From assembly GCA_023264735.1 (NCBI GenBank), contig JAHFVD010000023.1, positions 27,112 through 91,111 of the forward strand: a stretch of 64,000 nucleotides of DNA, read 5' to 3'. This stretch comes from Mycobacterium sp. Its GTDB lineage: Bacteria > Actinomycetota > Actinomycetes > Mycobacteriales > Mycobacteriaceae. The position numbers were made by a program, and so were the translations under genes. Position 1 is the stretch's first letter. Every line of letters starts with the position of its first letter. The notes below the pieces were generated by a model. That model had not been told where the DNA came from, did not search any database, and saw only the letters and a program-made list of their open reading frames with translations. Shown here piece after piece: positions 34,514-43,265 of this stretch.

Positions 34514-36529
34514 ATGGTGGACGTGACCGACACCCAGGAACCCGCGGACCCGTACCTCTGGCTCGAGGAAGTCGCCGGCGACGAGCAGTTGGACTGGGTG
34601 CGCAAGCACAACGATCCGACCGTCGCCGAGTTCAGCGGTGACACGTTTGAGCAGCTGCGGGCCGAAGCGCTCGAGGTGCTCGATACCGACGCACGGATTC
34701 CGTATGTGCGCAGGCGCGGCGAGTACCTCTACAACTTCTGGCGCGACGCGGCCAACCCGAGGGGCCTGTGGCGCCGGACCACACTCGAGAGCTACCTGAC
34801 CGAGGATCCCGCCTGGGACGTCATCATCGACCTCGACGAGCTCGCCGCCGCCGACGGCGAGAAGTGGGTGTGGGCAGGGGCCGACGTCATCGAACCCGAT
34901 CACACACTGGCCCTGATCAATTTGTCGCCGGGCGGCTCGGATGCGGCGATCGTTCGTGAATTCGACATGGTGAAGCGGGAATTCGTCGCCGGCGGGTTCG
35001 ATCTGCCGGAGGCGAAGTCGCGGGTGTCCTGGGAGGACCACGACACGGTGTTGGTCGGCACCGACTTCGGACCCGACTCGATGACCGAGTCGGGCTACCC
35101 CCGCATCGTCAAACGGTGGCGGCGCAATCAGCCACTGGCGCAGGCGCAGACGCTGTTCACCGGGCCGGTCACCGATGTGGCCGTCGGCGCGTCGGTGGAT
35201 CGCACCCCCGGCTTTGAGCGGACGCTGCTGAGCCGAGCCGTCGATTTCTTCAACGACCAGGTGTACGAACTGCGTTTGGGTGAACTGGTCCGCATCGACG
35301 CACCGACGGATGCGAGCCTGTCGGTGCACCGCGAGTGGCTGCTGATCGAACTGCGCAGCGATTGGCTGACAGGCACCGCGTCGTATCGGACGGGGTCCCT
35401 GCTGGCCGCCGACTACGAGCAATTCCTCGACGGCACAGCCGATCTCGCGGTGGTCTTCGAACCCGACGAACACACCAGCCTGCACCAGTATTCGTGGACC
35501 CGTGACCGGCTGCTGCTGGTGACACTGGCCGATGTCGCGAGCCGGGTGGAGATCGTGACACCAGGTACCTGGGCGCGGGACGAGGTGGACGGCCTTGGCG
35601 GTAATACGGTGATTGTGGCCACCGACGAAGACGGTGACGAAATCTTCTTGGATTCCAGCGATTTCATCACGCCGTCACGGCTGCTGCATGGGACGGCCGG
35701 CGGCGAGCTGACCGAGATCAAACGGGCGCCGTCGTTCTTCGACGCCGGCGACCTTGCGGTGTCCCAGCATTTCGCGACCTCCGACGACGGTACGGCGATC
35801 CCCTACTTCGTCGTCGGCCACAAGAACAACCAGGCTCCGGCCCCAACACTGCTCGGCGGCTACGGCGGGTTCGAGGTGTCCCGCACACCGGGTTACGACG
35901 GTGTGCTGGGCCGGTTGTGGCTATCGCGGGGCGGCACGTACGTACTGGCCAATATCCGCGGCGGCGGCGAGTACGGGCCGGCCTGGCACACCCAGGCGAT
36001 GCGGGAAGGCCGGCACAAGGTGGCCGAGGACTTCGCCGCGGTGGCGCGCGATCTCGTCGACCGCGGCATCACGACTGTCGCGCAGCTCGGTGCGCAAGGT
36101 GGCAGCAATGGCGGGCTGCTGATGGGCATCATGCTGACCAAGTACCCGGAGTTGTTCGGCGCGTTGGTCTGTCAGGTGCCGCTGCTGGACATGAAGCGCT
36201 TCCACCTGCTGCTGGCCGGGGCATCGTGGGTGGCCGAGTACGGCGACCCGGACGATCCCGACGACTGGGCGTTCATCTCGGAATATTCGCCCTACCAGAA
36301 CATTTCGTCCGACCGGAGCTATCCCCCGGTGCTGATCACGACCTCGACGCGTGACGACCGCGTGCACCCGGGACATGCCCGCAAGATGACGGCCGCACTG
36401 GAACAGGCCGGGCATCCGGTCTGGTACTACGAGAATATCGAGGGCGGTCACGCGGGGGCGGCCGACAATGCGCAGACCGCCTTCAAGTCGGCGCTGAGCT
36501 ACTCGTTTTTGCACCGCATGCTGGGCTGA
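34514..36529 (+). CDS. Prolyl oligopeptidase family serine peptidase (Rv0457c-like)
   Basis: 671 residues, close to Rv0457c. An N-terminal beta-propeller (from DPYLWLEEVAGDEQLDWV) is followed by a C-terminal alpha/beta-hydrolase domain. Nucleophile in GAQGGSNGGLLMG, catalytic Asp in TRDDRVHPGHA, His in EGGHAGA. It should cleave short proline-containing or other peptides in the cytosol; no signal peptide. ATG 34514 is used; GTG 34523 is a close alternative. It marks resumption of the conserved gene order after the two relics. Confidence 0.92.
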   Translation: MVDVTDTQEPADPYLWLEEVAGDEQLDWVRKHNDPTVAEFSGDTFEQLRAEALEVLDTDARIPYVRRRGEYLYNFWRDAANPRGLWRRTTLESYLTEDPAWDVIIDLDELAAADGEKWVWAGADVIEPDHTLALINLSPGGSDAAIVREFDMVKREFVAGGFDLPEAKSRVSWEDHDTVLVGTDFGPDSMTESGYPRIVKRWRRNQPLAQAQTLFTGPVTDVAVGASVDRTPGFERTLLSRAVDFFNDQVYELRLGELVRIDAPTDASLSVHREWLLIELRSDWLTGTASYRTGSLLAADYEQFLDGTADLAVVFEPDEHTSLHQYSWTRDRLLLVTLADVASRVEIVTPGTWARDEVDGLGGNTVIVATDEDGDEIFLDSSDFITPSRLLHGTAGGELTEIKRAPSFFDAGDLAVSQHFATSDDGTAIPYFVVGHKNNQAPAPTLLGGYGGFEVSRTPGYDGVLGRLWLSRGGTYVLANIRGGGEYGPAWHTQAMREGRHKVAEDFAAVARDLVDRGITTVAQLGAQGGSNGGLLMGIMLTKYPELFGALVCQVPLLDMKRFHLLLAGASWVAEYGDPDDPDDWAFISEYSPYQNISSDRSYPPVLITTSTRDDRVHPGHARKMTAALEQAGHPVWYYENIEGGHAGAADNAQTAFKSALSYSFLHRMLG

Positions 36530-36590
36530 TCACGTGAATTGACCAGCCAACGAACCGTAGTAAGCCGGCGGCCAGAAAGTACAGGCGACA

Positions 36591-36740
36591 ATGGCTGCCG
36601 CACTGTCGATTTCGATGGCATTCCTGCCGCCAGTGCTCTATCTGATCGGCTACCGGATCGGTACCGTCCGGCCGATGGGTTACGGGCTACGCGACCCGGT
36701 AGCCCGGCACTACGCCCGCGAGGACGATCCGGACGAGTGA
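36591..36740 (+). CDS. Small single-helix membrane protein, 49 residues
   Basis: ATG 36591 to TGA 36740 encodes an N-terminal hydrophobic segment (AAALSISMAFLPPVLYLIGY) followed by a basic RIGTVRP turn and a charged tail ending REDDPDE. This is the pattern of a one-helix membrane protein with its C-terminus inside. It fills an otherwise empty 210-bp gap and ends 1 bp before the stop of the convergent gene. No clear ribosome-binding site. The coding case rests on composition and fit only. Confidence 0.45.
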   Translation: MAAALSISMAFLPPVLYLIGYRIGTVRPMGYGLRDPVARHYAREDDPDE

Positions 36741-36741
36741 A

Positions 36742-37791
36742 TCAGCCGAGCACGTGCCGGCCGGTGATCATCGGCAGATCCAGGAACGTCCGGATCCCTG
36801 GGGCCGCCACGCACACCGGTGAAATCGCATGCACCGCATGCATAGCCGTGCCCAGGCAGCCCTGATCGGTCTCGTCTTCGCCGTGCGTGGCGATCTTGGA
36901 TTCGAGCACCATCGACGGCTCCCCCTCGACAGTCACCTTCCACCCTCGCCCTGTTGGCCAGTCCGGTGCCTGCTCGTCGCCGAGCCGGGTGATGTGCTCC
37001 ACCGTCATCGCGGGCCGCCCATTGACCACTGCGGTATAGCCAAACCGCTGCGCCGCAACGGTTCCCGCCTCCACCCTGCCGGCCGTGATATCGAACGCCT
37101 CAGCGGCCAAAGCAATCTCGCGGTGGTAGACGAAATCGTCGACCGTCGCCCCCAACCCCTCGGCCAGCAGCATCAGCGGTGCCCGGAACGTCACGCCTGC
37201 CAAGGCCGCATCGGCCATCGGCACCGGCTCGTCGGGTCGCTTGCCGAAACCCATGATCTCGAACAGCATCATCGCGCTGTCATACGTCGTGTAGTCCATC
37301 AGCTCCTGCACCAGCAGCGAGTCGATGCGGGCGAACAGACCCGACATCGTCAGCGGCAGCACCTCGGCCGCCCAGCCCGGCTCGATCCCCGTGCCATGGA
37401 ACGACGACGCGCCCGCCAAGCAGGCCGACGTCAGTCGCTCAGCGACCTCGAGGCCCATGCTGAGCGGATAGATCAGCGCCGTCACCGCGGTCGAGATCAC
37501 GTTCTTGCCCGATGCCAGCAGCCGGCAGATGTCATCGACCGCAGCAGGAGGATTCATCTCGCCCTGTGGCATGTACAGCACGCAGTCGGCGTCCAGCGCG
37601 ACGATCTCGTCGACGTCCGTCGTCGTCTGAACGCCGATAGGCCCGATCCCGCACACGTCGCCGACGTCCCGGCCCGCCTTGGCGTCGCTGTAGACCAGCG
37701 CGCCGACCAATTCGAGGTCGGGATGGCGGTGAACGGCCGCAACGGAATGCTTGCCCACCGAACCGGTGGCCCACTGGATGACCCGCAGCAC
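36742..37791 (-). CDS. Dihydrodipicolinate-reductase-like NAD(P)-dependent dehydrogenase
   Basis: 349 residues. N-terminal VIQWATGSVGKHSVAAVHRH is a dinucleotide-binding motif of the DapB-N fold used by 2,4-diaminopentanoate dehydrogenase-like proteins, a family very common in mycobacteria. The middle has ASSFHGTGIEPGWAAEVLPL, typical of this group. The substrate is probably an amine or steroid-side-chain intermediate but is not known. The start is GTG 37791 because TACGAT ends 6 nt before it and homology begins there; the longer ATG frame adds unconserved residues. Divergent from a crotonase gene. Confidence 0.8.
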   Translation of the reverse strand: MLRVIQWATGSVGKHSVAAVHRHPDLELVGALVYSDAKAGRDVGDVCGIGPIGVQTTTDVDEIVALDADCVLYMPQGEMNPPAAVDDICRLLASGKNVISTAVTALIYPLSMGLEVAERLTSACLAGASSFHGTGIEPGWAAEVLPLTMSGLFARIDSLLVQELMDYTTYDSAMMLFEIMGFGKRPDEPVPMADAALAGVTFRAPLMLLAEGLGATVDDFVYHREIALAAEAFDITAGRVEAGTVAAQRFGYTAVVNGRPAMTVEHITRLGDEQAPDWPTGRGWKVTVEGEPSMVLESKIATHGEDETDQGCLGTAMHAVHAISPVCVAAPGIRTFLDLPMITGRHVLG

Positions 37792-37797
37792 CAGGCG

Positions 37798-37803
37798 ATC
37801 GTA
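37798..37803 (-). promoter_or_regulatory. -10 box of DapB-like gene, leaderless geometry
   Basis: TACGAT on the minus strand, 6 nt, then GTG at 37791. This geometry decided the start used for the gene. Confidence 0.48.
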
Positions 37804-37875
37804 CTGTAAGCCATGCGGTAATACCTTCAATTGATGGTTCTTGACCAGCAGCCGTCAAGTCACTTCACTGCGGTT

Positions 37876-38772
37876 ATGCCCGAATTCGAAACCGTTCTCT
37901 ATTCCACCGACGGACCCGTCGCCACCGTCACCCTCAACCGCCCCGAACACCTCAACACCATCGTCCCGCCGATGCCCGACGAGGTGGAGGCCGCGATCGG
38001 ACTGGCCGAGCACGATCCGTCGATCAAGGTCATCGTGCTGCGCGGCGCGGGTCGCGCATTCTGCGGCGGCTACGACTTCGGCGGCGGATTCCAGCACTGG
38101 GGTGAGTCGATGACGACCGACGGCAGTTGGGATCCCGGCAAGGACTTCGCGATGGTCAGTGGTCGCGCAACAGGGCCCACCCAGAAATTCATGGCGATCT
38201 GGCGGGCGACCAAACCGGTGATCGCGCAGGTACACGGCTGGTGTGTCGGCGGGGCCAGCGATTACGCGCTATGCGCGGATCTGGTGATCGCCAGCGAGGA
38301 CGCCGTGATCGGCACGCCCTACAGCCGGATGTGGGGTGCCTACCTGTCCGGGATGTGGCTGTATCGCCTGTCCTTCAGCAAGGCCAAGTGGCATTCACTG
38401 ACCGGTCGTCCACTGACGGGACGCGAGGCGGCCGACATCGAGCTGATCAACGAGGCGGTTCCCTTCGAGCGGCTGGAAGCCCGGGTGGCCGAGATCGCCG
38501 CCGATTTGGCCCGAATCCCGTTGTCGCAGTTACAGGCTCAGAAGTTGATCGTCAACCAGGCCTACGAGAACATGGGCCTGGCGAGCACGCAAACTCTCGG
38601 CGGCATTCTCGACGGCCTGATGCGTAATACCCCGGAAGCGCTCGACTTCATCAACGTCGCGGGGACACAGGGAGTGCGCGCGGCCGTCGAACGTCGCGAC
38701 GGGCCGTGGGGTGACTACAGCCAGGCTCCGCCTGAGCTGCGGCCCGACCCGTCACACGTGATCGAGCCCTAG
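37876..38772 (+). CDS. Enoyl-CoA hydratase/isomerase (crotonase) family protein
   Basis: 298 residues. The crotonase fold is shown by VATVTLNRPEHLNTI, the oxyanion-hole segment GRAFCGGYDFGGGF and the second oxyanion HGWCVGGASDYALCADLVIA. The usual catalytic Glu region reads GTPYSRMWG, so the standard pair of hydratase glutamates is not obvious and the reaction may differ from plain hydration. The start is ATG 37876. It diverges from the DapB-like gene, suggesting joint work in a degradation route. The 3' end overlaps the convergent membrane protein gene by 4 bp. Confidence 0.85.
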   Translation: MPEFETVLYSTDGPVATVTLNRPEHLNTIVPPMPDEVEAAIGLAEHDPSIKVIVLRGAGRAFCGGYDFGGGFQHWGESMTTDGSWDPGKDFAMVSGRATGPTQKFMAIWRATKPVIAQVHGWCVGGASDYALCADLVIASEDAVIGTPYSRMWGAYLSGMWLYRLSFSKAKWHSLTGRPLTGREAADIELINEAVPFERLEARVAEIAADLARIPLSQLQAQKLIVNQAYENMGLASTQTLGGILDGLMRNTPEALDFINVAGTQGVRAAVERRDGPWGDYSQAPPELRPDPSHVIEP

Positions 38773-39608
38773 GTCGATCTGGCCAGACTGACCAGCAGCG
38801 ACACGATCACCCCGATGATCACCAGGCCGCCGCCGACCACCAGGGTGATGTTGAGCCATTGGTGCATGCTGTTCTGCGCAGTGCCGACCAGCACGTCGGC
38901 GATCCGCCGGATGTCACCGGACGAATTGTCCAGCACCGCATTCAGTCTGCGCCGGCCGAATTCGATTGCGGCCCAACCGGCCGCACCCACCAGCAGCGCC
39001 GACACACCAAGGCCCACCAGCATCTTGGCGCGGCTTCGGGCGACGAACAGCGTGAGCAGCGCGAAGAATCCGGTCAGCACCGCCAGCCCGACGCTGACCC
39101 ACGGCCCGTAGGCGGCCACCAGCCGCAACGAACCAGGCCGCAACACCGAAGGAGCGTTGTCGGTCAACGGAATTGGCACCGCGGTCGGCACCGTGATGTT
39201 GTAGTCGGACAGCGTCTCCTTGAAGGCGGTGTCGGAGAGCATCGGCGCGATATCGATCACCCAGCGGCCTTGCGAGTCGACGCTGGAGCGGATCGAGTCG
39301 GTGAACAACCACCGGTGCGCAAAGCGGTTTGCCTGGGCGAACTGACCGGGGAACGACGAGCTCGAGGTGTAGGTGGCGGCGACCAGACTCACGGTCTGAG
39401 TGTTCACGCTGGTGCCCAACCGGGCCACCTGCGTCGTCAACTGCGATGCCATTGCCGACTGCAGTGCGGGATCGGCGGCCGCCTTCTGCGCAAGCGCGGC
39501 ATAACCGTCCTGGTCGACCAGATGCTGTTGCACCCATGCCGCGGGCAGGGCGAGCGCCAACAAGAGCGTCGTGACGAGCCACATCAGTAGCGTCGCCGCG
39601 AACCGCAC
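38769..39608 (-). CDS. Conserved mycobacterial membrane protein
   Basis: 279 residues. One N-terminal helix (FAATLLMWLVTTLLLALALP) is followed by an extracytoplasmic domain of about 150 residues (AALAQKAAADPALQSAMASQ, VNTQTVSLVAATYTSSSSFP) and then three C-terminal helices (SVGLAVLTGFFALLTLFVAR, LVGLGVSALLVGAAGWAAIE, ITLVVGGGLVIIGVIVSLLV). No enzymatic motif. GTG start with AGAGGAGGAC just upstream. It precedes the second PPK2 gene's 3' end on the same strand. I do not recognise a function. Confidence 0.75.
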   Translation of the reverse strand: MRFAATLLMWLVTTLLLALALPAAWVQQHLVDQDGYAALAQKAAADPALQSAMASQLTTQVARLGTSVNTQTVSLVAATYTSSSSFPGQFAQANRFAHRWLFTDSIRSSVDSQGRWVIDIAPMLSDTAFKETLSDYNITVPTAVPIPLTDNAPSVLRPGSLRLVAAYGPWVSVGLAVLTGFFALLTLFVARSRAKMLVGLGVSALLVGAAGWAAIEFGRRRLNAVLDNSSGDIRRIADVLVGTAQNSMHQWLNITLVVGGGLVIIGVIVSLLVSLARST

Positions 39609-39636
39609 ACGTCCTCCTCTGCGGGGACGCGCGGGT

Positions 39637-40494
39637 CTAGTCGGAGTGAGTCGCGCGGCCCACGATCAACGGGTCGGGCTGGCCGACCACCTCATGGTCT
39701 TTGTTGTCGTAGTTGAACTTACTCAGCACGTGGCGCATCGCGTTGATCCGCGCGCGTTTCTTGTCGTTGCTTTTCACGACGGTCCACGGCGCGACCTCGG
39801 TGTCCGTCCAGGCGAACATGTCTTCCTTGGCCGAGGTGTAGTCGGACCATTTGTCCAGCGAGGCCAGATCGGTCGGCGACAGTTTCCACTGTCGCACCGG
39901 GTCGACCTGGCGGATGGTGAACCGAGTGCGCTGCTCGCTCGACGAGACCGAGAACCACAGCTTGGTCAGGCTGATGCCGTCGTTGACCAGCATCTGTTCG
40001 AACAGCGGCGTCTGCCGGATGAACTCGGCGTGCTGCTTGGGCGTGCAGTACCCCATCACTCGCTCCACGCCGGCCCGGTTGTACCAGGACCGGTCGAACA
40101 TCACGATCTCACCGGCCGCCGGCAGGTGGTTGACGTAGCGCTGGAAATACCACTGGGTGCGTTCCTTCTCGGTCGGCTTCTCCAGTGCCACGACCCGCGC
40201 ACCCCTCGGGTTGAGGTGTTCCATGAAGCGCTTGATGGTGCCACCCTTACCGGCCGCGTCGCGCCCCTCGAACACAAAGACGTGCCGCAGCCCGTGGGCC
40301 TGGCTCCACTTCTGCAGCTTCAGCAGCTCGATCTGCAGCAGCCGCTTCTGCTCCTCGTACTCGTTGCGCGACATCCGATGGTCGTACGGGTAGTTTTCCC
40401 GCCACGTGTCGACGGCCAGGCCGGCGCCATCCAGCAGCACCGGGTCGTCATCGTCGTCGTCAAAAACCGTGAAGCCATTGCTCTCGAGTGACAC
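39637..40494 (-). CDS. ppk2: Polyphosphate kinase 2 (second paralogue)
   Basis: 285 residues, class I PPK2 layout: an acidic N-terminus (FDDDDDDPVL), the aromatic WRENYPYDHRMSRNEYEEQK, Walker A GRDAAGKGG (77-85), MFDRSWYNRAGVERVMGYC and the lid region WKLSPTDLASLDKWSDYTSA. It transfers phosphate between polyphosphate and GDP/ADP. It differs clearly from the PPK2-family protein at 12.4 kb. GTG start 6 nt after a TAATTT -10 box. The gene symbol is by family, not by proven orthology. Confidence 0.9.
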   Translation of the reverse strand: MSLESNGFTVFDDDDDDPVLLDGAGLAVDTWRENYPYDHRMSRNEYEEQKRLLQIELLKLQKWSQAHGLRHVFVFEGRDAAGKGGTIKRFMEHLNPRGARVVALEKPTEKERTQWYFQRYVNHLPAAGEIVMFDRSWYNRAGVERVMGYCTPKQHAEFIRQTPLFEQMLVNDGISLTKLWFSVSSSEQRTRFTIRQVDPVRQWKLSPTDLASLDKWSDYTSAKEDMFAWTDTEVAPWTVVKSNDKKRARINAMRHVLSKFNYDNKDHEVVGQPDPLIVGRATHSD

Positions 40495-40500
40495 GCGCGG

Positions 40501-40506
40501 AAATTA
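40501..40506 (-). promoter_or_regulatory. -10 box of second PPK2 gene, leaderless geometry
   Basis: TAATTT on the minus strand, 6 nt, then GTG at 40494. Confidence 0.48.
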
Positions 40507-40557
40507 TCAGCGGCAGGGAAACCTGGGGTGACGCCGCGGTGAACGACGGATCCGCGG

Positions 40558-41715
40558 TCAGGCGGCGCCGGATGTGCCTCGCGCGGAGTGACCACGGCCG
40601 CCGGTCGAGTCTCCCTTCGTGGCGGTGGTCGATGTGTCCGACGACCGCTGCCGGTCGGCAACCGACGATCGCGTGACCACCTTGCGGGCGGACCGTGCAC
40701 CCGGGCTCGCCGCCGCCTTGCTCGCCGCAGGGACACTGGCCGACGGCGACGGGAACGGTGTCGGCGTGGTGGGAGCGGGGAGCGTGTCCAGCAGACCGTT
40801 GACGGCGTTCGCGAAGGTCTGATACATGGCGTAGGCGATACCGTCCTTGACGCCGAAGCCGCTCTCGCCGATCGGAGCCGGCAGGAAGAAGAGCGGCTTG
40901 AGAAGGTTGTAGGTCACGGTTCCGAGTAGCCCGACCTCCAGGTCCGGATCCAAGGCCTTATGGACCAAATTGCTGAGTAGCCCTGGGATTTCGCCAGGTT
41001 TCTGGATGGCCGACTCGATGGTCGCCTCAAGGTCGTAGGGAAGACGGACCAGGTAGTACCCCACGGACACGCCGAGCGTCACCGGAAGGGCGATCGCGAA
41101 CTGCGCCGCGTAGATCAGTCGCCCGATGGGAGTGTTGTACTGCTCCCACATGTGGGTGACGGTCGGTGTCGGATCCGGCAAATACTTCAGAAAAGCGTCG
41201 TTGATCCCGTTAGCGAAGTTGTTGATGGCACCGCTGATCGCCGCCGCCAGCGGACCCGGCAACACGTTGACGACAGGGTCGAGCACACCAGCCTTCACAC
41301 TCCAGAGATACGAGTAGTAGTACGTCGTGGGGTTGGACGGATCAGCGTAGTAATCAGACGGATTGAGGTACGTCTGCAGTAAATAGCTCAGCGCGCTGCC
41401 GGGATTCTCGGTGAAGGCCGACGCCAAGAACACCGGGTTGATCGGCACTCCCCACCCGAAATCGGAGTCATTCCAGAAATAGTTGAGCCCAAGCGCGAGC
41501 TCCGTTGCGATTTCGACAGCAGCGATAGGAGCGGACGCGACACTGCCAAGGTTGTACAACACATCCGAGACAAACGACGTAGTGCGGACTTCGATATTGC
41601 TCAGCGCTGGAAGCGATTCCGGTCCCGCACCGACAACCGCGGGCGCGGTGGCCACCATGCCGGCGGCGAGCAAGGCTGCAGCGAATTTTGTATGCGGATG
41701 CGCGTTGACAGACAT
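40558..41715 (-). CDS. Secreted mycobacterial protein (PE/PPE-like exported family, unknown function)
   Basis: 385 residues. Signal peptide KFAAALLAAGMVATAPAVVG, then a helical/aromatic body with many Asn-Pro and Tyr-rich turns (YADPSNPTTYYYSYLW, FLPAPIGESGFGVKDGIAYA). The C-terminal 80 residues are a low-complexity Ser/Thr/Ala/Arg-rich tail. The body resembles a family of exported mycobacterial proteins with LPALSNIEVR-type starts that are often mislabelled PE-PGRS-like. GGGGAG precedes ATG 41715. No catalytic signature; location is the envelope or outside. Confidence 0.7.
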   Translation of the reverse strand: MSVNAHPHTKFAAALLAAGMVATAPAVVGAGPESLPALSNIEVRTTSFVSDVLYNLGSVASAPIAAVEIATELALGLNYFWNDSDFGWGVPINPVFLASAFTENPGSALSYLLQTYLNPSDYYADPSNPTTYYYSYLWSVKAGVLDPVVNVLPGPLAAAISGAINNFANGINDAFLKYLPDPTPTVTHMWEQYNTPIGRLIYAAQFAIALPVTLGVSVGYYLVRLPYDLEATIESAIQKPGEIPGLLSNLVHKALDPDLEVGLLGTVTYNLLKPLFFLPAPIGESGFGVKDGIAYAMYQTFANAVNGLLDTLPAPTTPTPFPSPSASVPAASKAAASPGARSARKVVTRSSVADRQRSSDTSTTATKGDSTGGRGHSARGTSGAA

Positions 41716-41772
41716 GTGAATCTCCCCGGATCCGTTCAGCGGACACCTCCCCACCCGGAGCATCGCACGCTA

Positions 41773-42321
41773 TTACCAGTGCGTCAATAATTTGGATTGC
41801 AGTGTCGCTGCAGCCAAGCAGATCAGCGAACTGCCCAGCAGCAGACCGCCGACGGCATCGGTGAAGTAGTGATACGTCACGGCCTGACCGAGCATCCCTA
41901 GCAGCGCCCAGACAATCGCCGCGACAACGATCCACAGCTGCGCACCTGCAACCAGGATCGCCATGCCCACCGCCACCACCATCAGCGTGGTATGCCCGCT
42001 GGGATAAGCGACGGCGCCACCCTTCTCCCTGCCAAACCAATCCTTGAATAGCCGCGAAAGCCACACGGCGACAACAGGAGTCACCACAACAAGCACGGCC
42101 AGCAGCCAGCGCTGACGAAAGACGGCCAGCGCCAGCACGCCCAGCAGGATCACCGCGACCGTGCGCTGATCGGTGAAGAACAGCAGCCAGCCCAGCACAC
42201 CACCATGCGCGCGCTGGAACCAGTCGTCGATCGGCGTCGACCCGGTCCCCACCCCCAAGCCCAGCAATGCCATGGCCGCCAAGCCGATCGGCGGCCACCA
42301 CCGGACCGCATTGGTGGTCAG
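41773..42321 (-). CDS. PAP2-type membrane phosphatase, possible CTG start
   Basis: 182 residues, five or six helices. PAP2 motifs are partial but readable: KDWFGREKGG (motif 1 variant), AYPSGHTTLM (motif 2, catalytic His) and the final motif around YHYFTDAVGGLLLG. Substrate would be a lipid phosphate or polyprenyl phosphate. The conserved N-terminus (LTTNAVRWWPPIGLAAMALL) has no ATG, GTG or TTG. The best start is CTG 42321, which overlaps the TGA of the upstream DinB gene as CTGA. ATG 42273 would cut through the first membrane helix. Confidence 0.8.
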   Translation of the reverse strand: MTTNAVRWWPPIGLAAMALLGLGVGTGSTPIDDWFQRAHGGVLGWLLFFTDQRTVAVILLGVLALAVFRQRWLLAVLVVVTPVVAVWLSRLFKDWFGREKGGAVAYPSGHTTLMVVAVGMAILVAGAQLWIVVAAIVWALLGMLGQAVTYHYFTDAVGGLLLGSSLICLAAATLQSKLLTHW

Positions 42322-42842
42322 CGGGCGATGCCCCGCACGTACGCCGCCTGGCCGAGATGCTGCGCGCAGTCGTTGATGATGCTGACCAACCGAATGCTGG
42401 CCGTCACAGGCGGATTCCAGTTCGTATCGACCACGCGGGCGAGCTCGTCGGTGGTGACGCTGGCGATGTATTCCAGGGTCGCCTTGTGCACCGCGTGGTA
42501 GTAGCCGGCCAGCAGATCGGCGGGCGCACGAACCTTGCCCACGTCGTCGGGGGTGTGCCCGTAGCCGTGCGCGTCGCGCGGCAGGTCCAGTCCGAACTGG
42601 TCCACCCAGCCACCGGTAAACCACACCTGATCAATTCCGGCAATATCGGCGATCTGGGCGTCTTGAACCCGGGCACTGTGCCAGATCAGCCAGGCGATGC
42701 TGTTGGCCGTCGCGGTCGGCCGGAAGAAGGAGACCTCGTCGGTCAGCGCATCGGTGAGGTCGTTGACGTGTTCGATGATGCGGGCGAAGGAGTCCCGCAA
42801 CAGTTCGCGGGCAGCGTTGGCATCGGACAGTGAGTCAGTCAT
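42318..42842 (-). CDS. DinB/DUF664 family protein
   Basis: 174 residues, four-helix bundle of the DinB superfamily. The candidate metal ligands are His in IAWLIWHSARVQDAQI and in DCAQHLGQAAYVRG; the middle has WFTGGWVDQFGLDLPRDA. Proteins of this family in actinobacteria include mycothiol-dependent transferases, so a thiol-transfer or detoxification role is possible. It starts 10 bp after the VOC gene on the same strand. Confidence 0.82.
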   Translation of the reverse strand: MTDSLSDANAARELLRDSFARIIEHVNDLTDALTDEVSFFRPTATANSIAWLIWHSARVQDAQIADIAGIDQVWFTGGWVDQFGLDLPRDAHGYGHTPDDVGKVRAPADLLAGYYHAVHKATLEYIASVTTDELARVVDTNWNPPVTASIRLVSIINDCAQHLGQAAYVRGIAR

Positions 42843-42852
42843 GGGGCTGACG

Positions 42853-43239
42853 CTACGCGCCGTGAAAAACGGCCTCGACGTTGTTGCCGTCGGGGTCGCG
42901 GACGAAGGCGCCGTAGTAGCCGGGGTGGTATTCGGGCCACAGCCGCGGAGCGTGCAGCGACTCGGCACCGAATCCCAGCGCGGCGTCATAGAAGGCCTTG
43001 ACCGCGTCGACGTCGGCCGCGGCGAACGCGACGTGCACCTCACGGTTGGGGCCGGAAGCGTCGCCGGCCGAGGCGTCGGCGATCCAGAAGTCAGGCTTGC
43101 CGTCACGGCCGTAGCCGATGGCGACGTCGAAGTCCATCTGACGCGTAAAGCCGAGCACACCGAGCACGCCGTCGTAGAACTCCTTCGACTTGGCCCAGTC
43201 GCTGCAGTTGATTCCGAAGTGATCGATCACAGTTTCCAT
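42853..43239 (-). CDS. VOC (glyoxalase/dioxygenase fold) protein
   Basis: 128 residues, two beta-alpha-beta-beta-beta modules. Possible metal ligands: His in VIDHFGINC, the mid-chain EVHVAFAAADVDAVKAFY and the C-terminal Glu in DPDGNNVEAVFHG. Homologous to small glyoxalase/bleomycin-resistance-like proteins. Single domain, so active as a dimer. It heads a three-gene minus unit (VOC, DinB, PAP2) and is divergent from the amidohydrolase. No specific substrate can be named. Confidence 0.85.
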   Translation of the reverse strand: METVIDHFGINCSDWAKSKEFYDGVLGVLGFTRQMDFDVAIGYGRDGKPDFWIADASAGDASGPNREVHVAFAAADVDAVKAFYDAALGFGAESLHAPRLWPEYHPGYYGAFVRDPDGNNVEAVFHGA

Positions 43240-43253
43240 ACTGGCACCCGACG

Positions 43254-43259
43254 TAATCT
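43254..43259 (+). promoter_or_regulatory. -10 box of amidohydrolase gene, leaderless geometry
   Basis: TAATCT, 6 nt, then ATG at 43266. Located in the 26-bp gap to the divergent VOC gene. Confidence 0.48.
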
Positions 43260-43265
43260 GTGCCC

